Assembly (NCBI GenBank): GCA_964397545.1
Contig: CAYNIW010000006.1
Coordinates: forward strand, 40,572 to 104,571
Length of the DNA: 64,000 bases
DNA from: JAFGIG01 sp964397545
GTDB lineage: Bacteria; SDB-A
Direction of reading: 5' to 3'
The position numbers and the translations under genes are program-made. Shown here in pieces: positions 26,560 to 34,107 of the stretch (positions are counted from its first letter, which is position 1; the number at the start of each line of letters is the position of its first letter). Under the pieces are notes generated by a model. The model saw nothing but the letters and a program-made list of their open reading frames with translations. It was not told where the DNA came from and searched no databases.

Positions 26560-27619
26560 AACCGCCGCTGATGTTGAAAAAAGCGCTCACTATTTTTTCC
26601 GAAATTACTTCCCCGTCGGCAGAAGCCAAAAGCACCTGCGGATAGGAAGTCAGTTTCTTTTCAAGTTTTAATACCGTGTTTTTGTCGAGTTCAATGAAAG
26701 CTTCGTCGATGACAATCACCGGGTATTCTCCCGCGTTATCCCTGAATATGTCAACTTCCGCGAGTCTGAACATGAAACATAAAAGCCTTTGCCGTCCTCT
26801 TGACGCGAATTTTGAAGCATCCTGCCCGTTGAGATAAAAAACAAAATCATCTCTGTGCGGCCCCTGAGTTGTTGTAAGAGATTTCAGGTCCTTGCCGAGA
26901 TTTGCCGACATCTTCTCGGCGATTTCCCCTCTTTTCAAGGAGGGTTTGTATTCCATGTCAAAGTTTTCAACAGGTATTTCCATTTCGGCGGTCAACCTTG
27001 AAATGTTGTCTCTCAAAACCTCAATCATCTTCCCTCTCTCATGGACAAGGTATTCTCCATAGAGAGAGAGCATTTTATCCCAGTGAGCGGTCTCGGATTC
27101 AAGACTCTCTTTATTTCTTATCCTTTCGAGCAAAGCATTCCTCTGTCTGAGTGTTCTGTTATACCATCTCAGCGATTTTAAGTATTCGCCGTCAACGGAA
27201 GAAAGAAGTATGTCCAGAGCCCTGCGCCTCTGAGCGGATCCTTGGGATATGACATCCGCATCTTCCGGAGAAAAAGGAATCACTGCCAACTCGCCTATAA
27301 GGTCGGATTTTTTTTCAAGTTTCATTTCATTTTTCCAGAATTCTTTTTTCCTATCCGAATACTTGACGCTGAGTGTGCAATCCTCGCTTTTTTTTTCAAA
27401 AACTACCGACACCGCAAAACCTGTTGAAGAAAATCTGATTAATTCATCTTCCGGTGAATTCCTTATGGATTTGCCGTATGAAATATAATGAGTAGCGTCA
27501 AAGAGATTCGTCTTTCCGCTTCCGTTTTCCCCGAAAAAAAAATTGATTCCTCTGTCCAAATCAATGCTGGCGTTTTCGTAATTCCTGAAATTTTTCAGGT
27601 GGAGGTGCTTTATGAACAA
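26531..27619 (-). CDS. recF: DNA replication and repair protein RecF
   Basis: The 362-residue SMC-like ATPase begins with LHLKNFRNYENASIDL and carries the Walker A motif FGENGSGKTNLFDA. The mid-region EDADVISQGSAQRRRALDILL, with TTQGPHRDDF, is diagnostic for RecF. The signature region is SRGRQRLLCFMF and Walker B is VIVIDEAFIELD. RecF helps RecO/RecR load RecA at gaps. The start is TTG with GAGGAA upstream, 3 nt after the preceding lipoprotein stop. The long overlap with the downstream dciA-like gene implies translational coupling. Confidence 0.95.
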   Translation of the reverse strand: MFIKHLHLKNFRNYENASIDLDRGINFFFGENGSGKTNLFDATHYISYGKSIRNSPEDELIRFSSTGFAVSVVFEKKSEDCTLSVKYSDRKKEFWKNEMKLEKKSDLIGELAVIPFSPEDADVISQGSAQRRRALDILLSSVDGEYLKSLRWYNRTLRQRNALLERIRNKESLESETAHWDKMLSLYGEYLVHERGKMIEVLRDNISRLTAEMEIPVENFDMEYKPSLKRGEIAEKMSANLGKDLKSLTTTQGPHRDDFVFYLNGQDASKFASRGRQRLLCFMFRLAEVDIFRDNAGEYPVIVIDEAFIELDKNTVLKLEKKLTSYPQVLLASADGEVISEKIVSAFFNISGGYVEKNKKNR

Positions 27620-27622
27620 TAA

Positions 27623-28009
27623 TTATTCCTCTTGAAGAAGATAGAAAGGCACGAGTATTTCAACGCTGTCGATTTCAGATGGAGGAAATGTCCATTCGGC
27701 GACTGCAAGGCGAATAAGAGACATAAGCGTTGAATCTTTAAGTGTGCAATCGTCGAGGTTTACAGATTCCACTCTGCCGTCTTTCATCACGAAAAAATGC
27801 AGCATAAAACTTCCGTTTATGTCGGGGTTCAAGTAAAGACTGCTCTTGTATAGTTTCGCGATTGTGTCTTTCTGCATGTCAAAATAGTATTCGAGAGACT
27901 CTGGAGCTCTGTTCCCCACAAGTCCGCTTTCCCACTTAATTTCCCTAGTTTTCGGACCGCAAGACAACATCAGAAAAACTAATAACAATGGTATGTATAT
28001 GTATTTCAA
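27623..28009 (-). CDS. Lipoprotein with TonB-C-like domain
   Basis: The TTG at 28009 is chosen because a perfect AAGGAGGTG lies 3-4 nt before it. It gives a lipoprotein signal (MKYIYIPLLLVFLMLSCGPK) with the lipobox LMLSC. A longer frame from 28093 would disrupt the signal. The 128-residue product ends with a domain reading GSFMLHFFVMKDGRVESVNL and LAVAEWTFPPSE, the pattern of TonB/AgmX C-terminal domains (a gain-of-strand fold that often contacts outer-membrane partners). It lies 3 nt upstream of recF, so it heads the recF-gyrase operon. The role is unknown. Confidence 0.7.
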   Translation of the reverse strand: MKYIYIPLLLVFLMLSCGPKTREIKWESGLVGNRAPESLEYYFDMQKDTIAKLYKSSLYLNPDINGSFMLHFFVMKDGRVESVNLDDCTLKDSTLMSLIRLAVAEWTFPPSEIDSVEILVPFYLLQEE

Positions 28010-28140
28010 ACCACACCTCCTTGCGGTTATTATAATACATGGGCTATAATCGTTCAAGAAGGAAATTAAATGCCGGCTATAATTTTTACCCACCCGGGAA
28101 TAAATAAAGTTTTTAATATTCGCGATTGTTTATATTTATG

Positions 28141-28169
28141 TTGAAAAAACCTCGCAGAAAATATAGAAT
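28141..28169 (+). promoter_or_regulatory. Promoter for the secreted beta-propeller-like protein gene
   Basis: TTGAAA (28141-28146), a 17-nt spacer and TAGAAT (28164-28169) lie 21 nt upstream of the ATG at 28191. The RBS is weak (GGGG at 28183-28186). Confidence 0.5.
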
Positions 28170-28190
28170 AAAAGAAAAAAACGGGGTTTT

Positions 28191-29489
28191 ATGCACTCAA
28201 TAGTTTTCATTTCAGTTTTTATCCTCTCTTGGGCTCCTTCGGGAGATTTCGAAGGCGGTCAGCTGTCGCACTCGGGAAACCAGACCGCCTTGATAAAAAA
28301 CGGAGAACTCGGCATTTTGCAGGTCACTTCGGGAGACTGGTCATTAATTGACCTGCCCGGAACTGCTCTTCCCCCGGTTAGATGGTCAGGAAACTCGCAA
28401 TACTTGGCTGTCGGATTAAATATTGACGGAGATTTTTTCACCGCCGTCATAAGAATCAGCGACGGAAATTTCTTGCTGACGGAAAAATCCGGCCCGATAA
28501 GATCCATTAGCTGGAACAATACAGACGAATTGATTGCCGTGAGTTCGCAGAACAATTCATCTCCTGTCCCCTGCACAACTTATGTTTACCAGCTCAACCA
28601 GACAGACCAAACCCTGAAAGCCTTGTTGATTTTCCCCGCCCGAGACCCTTATTTCCTTGCAGACGGCAGCATAGTATGCCTGGCAGGGAATCATCTGCCT
28701 CCAGTGAGAGCCGGAAATCGAAAACCATATTCTTACGCGGCGGGTTACGCTTTTGTTATAAAACTTGACGGGACACTCACGGCAAAAATTGAACTCTTCG
28801 ACGATCCTTCGCTTTGGGAAGTGGATTTTGACGGGACATGCGTCTATGCTTCCGGAAACAAGATTTATTACGTCGAAATCTCTTCTTCCGGCAAGATGAG
28901 AGAAACCTTGTTGTCTCTTCAGAACGGGCTCATTGGAAACAATCTCATTTCGGCAGTAGAAGTGAGTTTGTCGAGAAACTACATTTACTGTCTCTGGGAA
29001 ATAGGATCAATAAAAATGCTCGGTTCATACAACTATTCCGATCAATCTTCAGAGAAAATTATAATCACAGATATCTCATCCTTTTCTACTGTCTTTTCAA
29101 ACGAGAATGTCTGCGTGCTCTCAGGAGGAGCGAGAAAAGGCATTTACACGCCTCAGGGAAGGCTGATTCTTTCTTTTTCAGGCGAACCTCTCGGTTACGA
29201 AGAAAACCAGATTGAGGAGACATCCGGAGCGTATTCAATTAAAATCGAAAGTCCGAGTCTCCCCGATTTATTCTCTACAATAAAGAAAATTGATGAATCT
29301 TTTTTCTCGTTTATTCCTTCCAGTTCCACTCCGGCTTATCAAATAAGAGTCCTGAGGGATTTTTCCCCTTCAGGAGAGACGGTCTATAAAATACATATCG
29401 GATCTTTCAGCAATAACGCCGACGCGGAATCTTCCCTGCAGGAAGTGGAAGCCGCGACAGGGAAGACCGCATCCGTCGAACAGGAATAA
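28191..29489 (+). CDS. Secreted protein with propeller-like body and SPOR-like C-terminus
   Basis: The 432-residue product has a short N-terminal signal (MHSIVFISVFILSWAPSG) and is probably periplasmic. The body contains repeated strands with Trp and Gly-Asp turns (RWSGNSQYLAVGLN, SISWNNTDELIAVSSQ), as in WD40/TolB-like propellers, but no blade has a clean consensus. The final 35 residues (VYKIHIGSFSNNADAESSLQ and on) match the first half of a SPOR domain, which binds denuded peptidoglycan at division sites. A full SPOR domain is about 70 residues, so it is short or truncated here. The next gene starts 13 nt downstream. Confidence 0.6.
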   Translation: MHSIVFISVFILSWAPSGDFEGGQLSHSGNQTALIKNGELGILQVTSGDWSLIDLPGTALPPVRWSGNSQYLAVGLNIDGDFFTAVIRISDGNFLLTEKSGPIRSISWNNTDELIAVSSQNNSSPVPCTTYVYQLNQTDQTLKALLIFPARDPYFLADGSIVCLAGNHLPPVRAGNRKPYSYAAGYAFVIKLDGTLTAKIELFDDPSLWEVDFDGTCVYASGNKIYYVEISSSGKMRETLLSLQNGLIGNNLISAVEVSLSRNYIYCLWEIGSIKMLGSYNYSDQSSEKIIITDISSFSTVFSNENVCVLSGGARKGIYTPQGRLILSFSGEPLGYEENQIEETSGAYSIKIESPSLPDLFSTIKKIDESFFSFIPSSSTPAYQIRVLRDFSPSGETVYKIHIGSFSNNADAESSLQEVEAATGKTASVEQE

Positions 29490-29502
29490 AATTTGTTCTG
29501 AA

Positions 29503-29808
29503 ATGAAAAAGTTTTACCCCTATTTTTCACTGCTTCTGCCCGGCTTGGGACAAATTCTGCAGAAAAGATACTTATACGGAACCTTTGTTTTTCTTTTTAT
29601 CACGGTTTTTCCTTGGATATCTTCTCTGACAAAAGGTTCTCCTGACTTTCACCCCATGAGCCTTCTGAACCCTTTCGTTCTTCTGCTTGACGGTTTTGGA
29701 AAAAACAGCTGGACAGCCGGGTCAACGATTCTTATAATAACCCTTTTTTGTGTTTTGCTGGCGACTACAATTGAATCGGTTCTTTGGTGTAAAAAAAACA
29801 CCCGTTAG
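29503..29808 (+). CDS. Small membrane protein with PGLGQ motif
   Basis: The 101-residue protein has three hydrophobic segments (about residues 5-18, 25-43 and 75-93) and a PGLGQILQKRYLYG motif. That motif is typical of small TM2/DUF5683-like membrane proteins of unknown function. The stop codon TAG at 29806-29808 lies inside the downstream tRNA-Glu gene, so the coding sequence and tRNA share 10 nt. It follows the propeller-like gene by 13 nt and is probably co-transcribed with it. Confidence 0.65.
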   Translation: MKKFYPYFSLLLPGLGQILQKRYLYGTFVFLFITVFPWISSLTKGSPDFHPMSLLNPFVLLLDGFGKNSWTAGSTILIITLFCVLLATTIESVLWCKKNTR

Positions 29809-29872
29809 TGTAAGTGGTTAACACATCGGCCTTTCAAGCCGAAGAGTACGGGTTCGAGTCCCGTACGGGTGA
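29799..29872 (+). tRNA. tRNA-Glu (anticodon TTC)
   Basis: A full cloverleaf is visible: acceptor CACCCGT/ACGGGTG (7 bp), D stem GTGT/ACAC with an AAGTGGTTA loop, anticodon stem TCGGC/GCCGA around the loop CTTTCAA (anticodon TTC, reading GAA/GAG), and T stem ACGGG/CCCGT with TTCGAGT. The discriminator base is A at 29872. The 3' CCA is not encoded, so a CCA-adding enzyme is required. The first 10 nt overlap the 3' end of the upstream membrane-protein gene. Confidence 0.96.
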
Positions 29873-29879
29873 ATAAACC

Positions 29880-29911
29880 GGGCGGAAAGAAATTTCTCTC
29901 CGCCCTCTTTT
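29880..29911 (+). terminator. Intrinsic terminator after tRNA-Glu
   Basis: GGGCGGA (29880-29886) pairs with TCCGCCC (29899-29905), extended inward with one mismatch by AGAAA/TTTCT, and is followed by TCTTTT. It ends the upstream transcript only 5 nt before the ATG of the next gene. Confidence 0.8.
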
Positions 29912-29916
29912 ATCAT

Positions 29917-31479
29917 ATGTCAATTATTCTTTTTTCTATTTTAATATCTTTAACACCTGCAGATTACGGATTCGGGATTAAAGCCGTGTGGCTTCCTTCT
30001 GAGTCCATTGACGCTGCTGATGGGTCCTATGATTGGTTTGATTCCCGCGATATCAATACAGTCGTGATTCAGGTCGTCAAAAACGGGACTGCATATTATC
30101 CGTCAAATGTCATGCCTGTATTCAGAGAGATGTATTACGACCCGCTTGATCTCCTCGTAACAGAACTCAAGAGCAGAAAAATCAGGGTATTCGTCTGGAT
30201 GAACACGCTTTTAGCTTGGTCTAATTACAGAATGCCCCAAAACCATGGCCATGTCCTTAACATCCACCCCGAATGGTCTTTGACTGATTTGAGTTTATTC
30301 AGAGATAAAAACTATATACCCATTGATTCCTTTCTCGAAGACGGAATAGAGGGAATTTATCTCGACCCTTCAAATCCCGGCGTTGTTTCTTTTCTGTGCT
30401 CAGCAGCGAGAGAATTGGCTCAAAACTATGACATTGACGGAATAGTCTTTGATTTCGTAAGGTATCCGTCGGAAAAAACCCCACACGACCTCTATCTCAG
30501 CGGTCCGGTCAGACATGCTGATGATCTTTTCAGATATCCTCCGGAGGATCCGGGAGCGCTCTTAAGTCAATGGCTCTCCTACAGGTATCTCGACAGAAAT
30601 GCCGTAAGAATCCAGAGTATTGACGCCTTGATCTCGGCGCTTGATGAATCAGTGAAATCAGTAAAACCGGGTATTACAACGGCGGCCACGTCTTTTCCCG
30701 ATGTAAACCAGACTTCCGTCTTTATAGGCCAGAACTGGCTCCGATGGAGAACAGATTATATCTTCCTTTTTGTTGACACGCTCGTCAACGACACCGTCTA
30801 TCTTTTTGAGGACAAAAATATTGTCCTCGTATCCAAATCGCCTGTCAGGGATCCTGAGGGAAAAACGCAGGGCACAATCCATCTCTTGCCGGGATTGAAC
30901 TCCATAGATCAATCATATTTCCATCCCATAGATGTTTTTTTCGCCGTCAGAAACGAACCTGCTGTTGATTTCGAGTTCAATCTGCCTTTTGACATTGAAG
31001 TCGGAGAAGGGATAATGAAAAATTTCCAGTTTTTCGAAGAAAAATATTACTCTATTATCGATTCACTCAGCAAAGAAAAAGTCATCACCCAGCAAGAAGT
31101 AGTATTCACTGCAATTTACAGAGATGACGCAGATCTTTTCCAGATAAACGAAGCTTTCAGATTTCTTTCAAACGGCTTTCCTCCTGAAGATGTCTGCCAT
31201 ATGTTCAACTCGGGCTCCTCTCCGTTCCCATACGACTCTGTCAGGCGCACGGTCAGAATAGGTGAAACTCTCCCGTCTTTCGTTTTCTACGGAATTCAAA
31301 AGACGGCGATAGAAGACGACGGCAGAATAGGTTTTTACTTTCATTCCGTCAACCCCACAGGACCTGCTGTTAATTACTGGGAATTGTCTCTCTCTGAAAA
31401 ACGCGCCGTGGTCATAGGCGTTCTGAAAGCCGAAGCCAAGAGATATTGGGAATTTGACATTAGCACGGACCCGGAATAA
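29917..31479 (+). CDS. GHL10-type (UPF0748) secreted glycoside hydrolase-like protein
   Basis: The ATG at 29917 is preferred over an in-frame GTG at 29869, which lies inside the tRNA. It gives a signal peptide (MSIILFSILISLTPA) and a 520-residue mature-type protein. The N-terminal TIM-barrel follows the glycosyl-hydrolase-like 10 pattern: IKAVWLPSESID, INTVVIQVVKNG, KIRVFVWMNTLLAWSN, HPEW, IYLDPSNPGVVSFL and YDIDGIVFDFVRYP, with catalytic-type Asp residues in the last motif. The C-terminal third is beta-rich and unassigned. Family members are thought to act on peptidoglycan or polysaccharides, though few are characterised. There is no SD because a terminator hairpin fills the leader. Confidence 0.8.
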   Translation: MSIILFSILISLTPADYGFGIKAVWLPSESIDAADGSYDWFDSRDINTVVIQVVKNGTAYYPSNVMPVFREMYYDPLDLLVTELKSRKIRVFVWMNTLLAWSNYRMPQNHGHVLNIHPEWSLTDLSLFRDKNYIPIDSFLEDGIEGIYLDPSNPGVVSFLCSAARELAQNYDIDGIVFDFVRYPSEKTPHDLYLSGPVRHADDLFRYPPEDPGALLSQWLSYRYLDRNAVRIQSIDALISALDESVKSVKPGITTAATSFPDVNQTSVFIGQNWLRWRTDYIFLFVDTLVNDTVYLFEDKNIVLVSKSPVRDPEGKTQGTIHLLPGLNSIDQSYFHPIDVFFAVRNEPAVDFEFNLPFDIEVGEGIMKNFQFFEEKYYSIIDSLSKEKVITQQEVVFTAIYRDDADLFQINEAFRFLSNGFPPEDVCHMFNSGSSPFPYDSVRRTVRIGETLPSFVFYGIQKTAIEDDGRIGFYFHSVNPTGPAVNYWELSLSEKRAVVIGVLKAEAKRYWEFDISTDPE

Positions 31480-31487
31480 AATACCCA

Positions 31488-32534
31488 ATGCCTAAAAGAG
31501 AAAATAAATTTGCCGGGTTTTTCAACCTTCTTCTGGCGATCGTAACAGGATCTCTTGTTTCGGCAGTAGTGATGTTCGGAGTTTCAAAACTATCCCTTTT
31601 TCTTCTTTTCAGGATTTTTGTTTTTTCGGCGTCTTCAGTGAAGAAATTTTTTATTATGATGACCCTATGTTATTTCCTCCTTCTTTTACTCTCAATGGCG
31701 TGGTCTTTTTTACTTTCGAAAATAACCCGCGGGATGATATTCGGAAAATCGCAAAAAAAAGCACACGCTCTTTTTTCTTTTCTCGTCATATTCGTTTTTT
31801 TCTCTTTTTCGTCAGGGTTGGCTTCCGGTTTTGTCTATACCAATGCTTTTATAGACGCTGCCGGTCTCAACCCGGAAAAGAAACCGCTTCCCGACCTTTT
31901 CGGGTTAAGCCTCGAATCGGCTTTGTCGGTGTTAAATGAAAACGGCTTCGATTCAATACCGCTTTCAAATATCCACTATTCGGCGCTGAGCGGCGAAATG
32001 CCCGAAAGTGTTGTTGTAAGACAGGATCCTCCGGCCGGGACTTTTATTGCGAACTCATCTCAGATTGAGTTATGGATCAATATTTTTACCGAAATCCCCT
32101 ATGTTTCGGACACTCTGCAGACAATACCTCATCTCGGCGGTCTGCCGCTTGACAGGGCTCTTATTATAATGGCTTCTAAAAATTTCTCTTTTGAAGTCGA
32201 ATCTCTTTTTTGCGATACCGTGGGGATAAACTGGATAATAGGAAGTTTTCCGGAAGGCGGGACAGAAGCGCTTCCCGGAACGTCAGTGACTGTTTACGTT
32301 TCTCTCGGTTCAGAAACAATCTTGGCTCCTTCTCTTTTCGACATGAAACTTAACGAAGCCGACCTGATATTAAGGAATCTCGGATTAGTTTTAGCAGTAG
32401 AAAGCGAAAGACCCGATCCTTTGCCTCCCAACACCGTCATTTCACAAAATCCTTCTCCTGGAGACACTTGCTTTCCCGGAGACACCGTCAGGGTTGTCAT
32501 TTCATCGGGAATACCCGACACCATGGAATTCTGA
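31488..32534 (+). CDS. Membrane protein with three PASTA domains
   Basis: The 348-residue protein has about three N-terminal membrane segments (residues roughly 12-32, 45-70 and 82-110) and then three PASTA repeats. These begin at LPDLFGLSLESALSVLNENG, TIPHLGGLPLDRALIIMASK and LAPSLFDMKLNEADLILRNL, and each ends in the usual P-x-G-T/D strand (VVVRQDPPAGTF, VISQNPSPGDT). PASTA domains bind peptidoglycan fragments and usually hang on Ser/Thr kinases or class A PBPs. Here no kinase or transpeptidase domain is present. The gene follows the GHL10-type gene by 8 nt, which fits a cell-wall role for both. Confidence 0.82.
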   Translation: MPKRENKFAGFFNLLLAIVTGSLVSAVVMFGVSKLSLFLLFRIFVFSASSVKKFFIMMTLCYFLLLLLSMAWSFLLSKITRGMIFGKSQKKAHALFSFLVIFVFFSFSSGLASGFVYTNAFIDAAGLNPEKKPLPDLFGLSLESALSVLNENGFDSIPLSNIHYSALSGEMPESVVVRQDPPAGTFIANSSQIELWINIFTEIPYVSDTLQTIPHLGGLPLDRALIIMASKNFSFEVESLFCDTVGINWIIGSFPEGGTEALPGTSVTVYVSLGSETILAPSLFDMKLNEADLILRNLGLVLAVESERPDPLPPNTVISQNPSPGDTCFPGDTVRVVISSGIPDTMEF

Positions 32535-32732
32535 AAATTTGTCTCCGATAGATATCAATCCTTTTTGACCTTTTGACCTTTTTTTTCTCTGATCATCAAT
32601 TTTTCTGTCAAAATAACCAAATCCCGTTCATATGTTTTTAGCATAAAAAACCCCCTTGACAAAAAAAGCAAATCTAATATTTTTTCAAAATGAAAAAAGG
32701 GTTAAAAGAGTATTTTAGGCAAAGGAGGAAAT
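32535..32732 (+). promoter_or_regulatory. Hsp20 cluster leader with sigma-70-type promoter
   Basis: TTGACA (32656-32661), a 16-nt spacer and TATTTT (32678-32683) form a good promoter 50 nt upstream of the first small heat-shock gene, whose start has AAAGGAGGAAAT. Upstream is a T-rich stretch with a short tandem TTTTGACC repeat near 32568-32582. I see no CIRCE inverted repeat and no obvious thermosensor hairpin over the RBS. Confidence 0.55.
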
Positions 32733-33134
32733 ATGATTTACGATTTTTTCCCCGCCGGGACATATGAAGAAATGCGGAGACTGAAAGAATCCATTGATTC
32801 CGCGTTTAACGGTTTTTCAGCAGGTTATCCTTTTTGCAACATTTACGAGAGCCCTGAAAAAACATGTGTCCTTTTTTTTGCGCCGGGTCTTAAGGAAGAA
32901 GATATTGACATATCGGCAACTCCGGATTCGCTAACCATTTCTATAGACAGAAAAAAATTATACGAAGACCAGACGCTGAAAGAAGAAAGACCTTTCGGAA
33001 CATTCAGGCGGACGGTCAATTTTCCGTTCAAGGTAAACACAGAAAAACACTGGGCAAAATACAAAGACGGCGTTTTATCCCTGATGTTCGAGAGAGCTGA
33101 AGAAGACAAACCTAAAAAGATAAAAATTAACTGA
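32733..33134 (+). CDS. Small heat-shock protein (Hsp20/alpha-crystallin), copy 1
   Basis: The 133-residue protein is a single alpha-crystallin domain with short arms. The edges read CVLFFAPGLKEEDIDISATP and KDGVLSLMFERAEEDKPKKI, the family's conserved start and end. It should form oligomers that hold unfolding proteins for refolding by other chaperones. The C-terminal I-x-I anchoring motif is present as IKIN. It is the first of three tandem Hsp20 genes (gap of 14 nt) and is the most divergent; the N-terminal arm starts with MIYDFFPAGTYEEMRRL. Confidence 0.88.
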   Translation: MIYDFFPAGTYEEMRRLKESIDSAFNGFSAGYPFCNIYESPEKTCVLFFAPGLKEEDIDISATPDSLTISIDRKKLYEDQTLKEERPFGTFRRTVNFPFKVNTEKHWAKYKDGVLSLMFERAEEDKPKKIKIN

Positions 33135-33148
33135 TTTTGGAGGCTGTA

Positions 33149-33511
33149 ATGATCACGAAATACAAAAACGACAGCAGGACAAAAATATGCAGACCTGCCA
33201 CTGACGTCATATCATTCGAAGACGGCATAAAAATTTTTATGGACGTCCCCGGGGCGGACGAAGAGAAAGTTGACGTATCGGTTGAGGACAACGTCCTATC
33301 AGTGCGAGCCTCTTGCACAGAATGTTTGGAAGAGTCATTCAAAGCCCTTCACGCTGAATTTGAACCCTGCGACTATTTCAGGGAATTCACGCTCCCCAGA
33401 AACATATCAAGCGCTAAGATATCTGCAAAAATAAAAGACGGAGTCCTCGAACTGACCCTGCCGTTTTCGGATGAAGTTAAGCCGAAAAAAATACAAATAA
33501 CAAAAGAATAA
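33149..33511 (+). CDS. Small heat-shock protein (Hsp20), copy 2
   Basis: The ATG at 33149 has GGAGG 6 nt upstream (33138-33142), so it is preferred to the TTG at 33137. The product is 120 residues with an alpha-crystallin domain from IKIFMDVPGADEEKVDVSVE to IKDGVLELTLPFSD and an I-x-I tail (KKIQI). The middle carries two cysteines (ASCTECLEE and EPCDYF), unusual for this family, which could allow redox control; that is speculation. It is followed 13 nt later by the third copy. Confidence 0.9.
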   Translation: MITKYKNDSRTKICRPATDVISFEDGIKIFMDVPGADEEKVDVSVEDNVLSVRASCTECLEESFKALHAEFEPCDYFREFTLPRNISSAKISAKIKDGVLELTLPFSDEVKPKKIQITKE

Positions 33512-33524
33512 GAAGGAGGGCACC

Positions 33525-34016
33525 ATGGCTTTCAGAGATCTTATACCCTGGCAAAGGGAGAGAGACATTGTCAGGAAAGAAGGAGAGCCTTCGCTGATTT
33601 CTTTTCAGAGAGAAATGAACAGGCTTTTCGACGATTTCTTTTCAGGCTTCGACTCTTCTTTTCTTGCAACAACGAGAGCATCGGTCTTCACGCCGAGCAT
33701 AAACATAAAGGAAGATAAAGACAATCTTACTGTTTCCGCTGAACTTCCCGGCATGGACGAAAAAGACATCGAGATAACAATGAGCGAAAACACCGTAAAG
33801 ATAAGCGGAGAAAAAAAAGAAGAAACCGAAAAGAATAAAGACAACTATCATTACGTAGAAAGAAAATCCGGTTACTTTGAAAGAGTAATTGAGCTTCCGG
33901 TTCAAGTGGACTCCGATAAAGCACAAGCGGCTTTTAAAAAAGGCGTTCTCGAGATTAAATTTCCTAAACTCATCAAAACCCAAAATGTCAAAAGAATTGA
34001 AATAACAAAAGAATGA
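33525..34016 (+). CDS. Small heat-shock protein (Hsp20), copy 3 (canonical)
   Basis: The 163-residue protein is the canonical IbpA/HSP16-type member. An N-terminal arm (MAFRDLIPWQRERDIVRKE, then LISFQREMNRLFDDFFSGF) precedes the alpha-crystallin domain (INIKEDKDNLTVSAELPGMD ... FKKGVLEIKFPK) and the C-terminal anchoring motif RIEIT. The start ATG follows GAAGGAGGG. It closes the three-gene cluster and is followed by a hairpin. The different arm lengths of the three copies suggest mixed oligomers or different clients. Confidence 0.95.
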   Translation: MAFRDLIPWQRERDIVRKEGEPSLISFQREMNRLFDDFFSGFDSSFLATTRASVFTPSINIKEDKDNLTVSAELPGMDEKDIEITMSENTVKISGEKKEETEKNKDNYHYVERKSGYFERVIELPVQVDSDKAQAAFKKGVLEIKFPKLIKTQNVKRIEITKE

Positions 34017-34023
34017 ATTTAAT

Positions 34024-34049
34024 TATGCATCCCCGAATGGGGATGCATA
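34024..34049 (+). terminator. Hairpin after the Hsp20 cluster
   Basis: An 11-bp perfect stem, TATGCATCCCC/GGGGATGCATA, with a GAAT loop begins 8 nt after the third Hsp20 stop. There is no clear T tail, so it may act as a weak terminator or mRNA-stabilising hairpin. Confidence 0.6.
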
Positions 34050-34107
34050 CTGCTGATTTAACTCACGGTTGTTTTCATGGAGCTTTTTTTTTGTTAAAAT
34101 CAACGCG

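Noticed and set aside
26200..28190. Chromosome origin next to recF
   Set aside because: dnaA and dnaN are missing, and no cluster of DnaA boxes (TTATNCACA) is visible near 27600-28190.
32535..32732. CIRCE or ROSE-type heat-shock element before the Hsp20 genes
   Set aside because: No TTAGCACTC-N9-GAGTGCTAA repeat and no hairpin covering the AGGAGG could be found.
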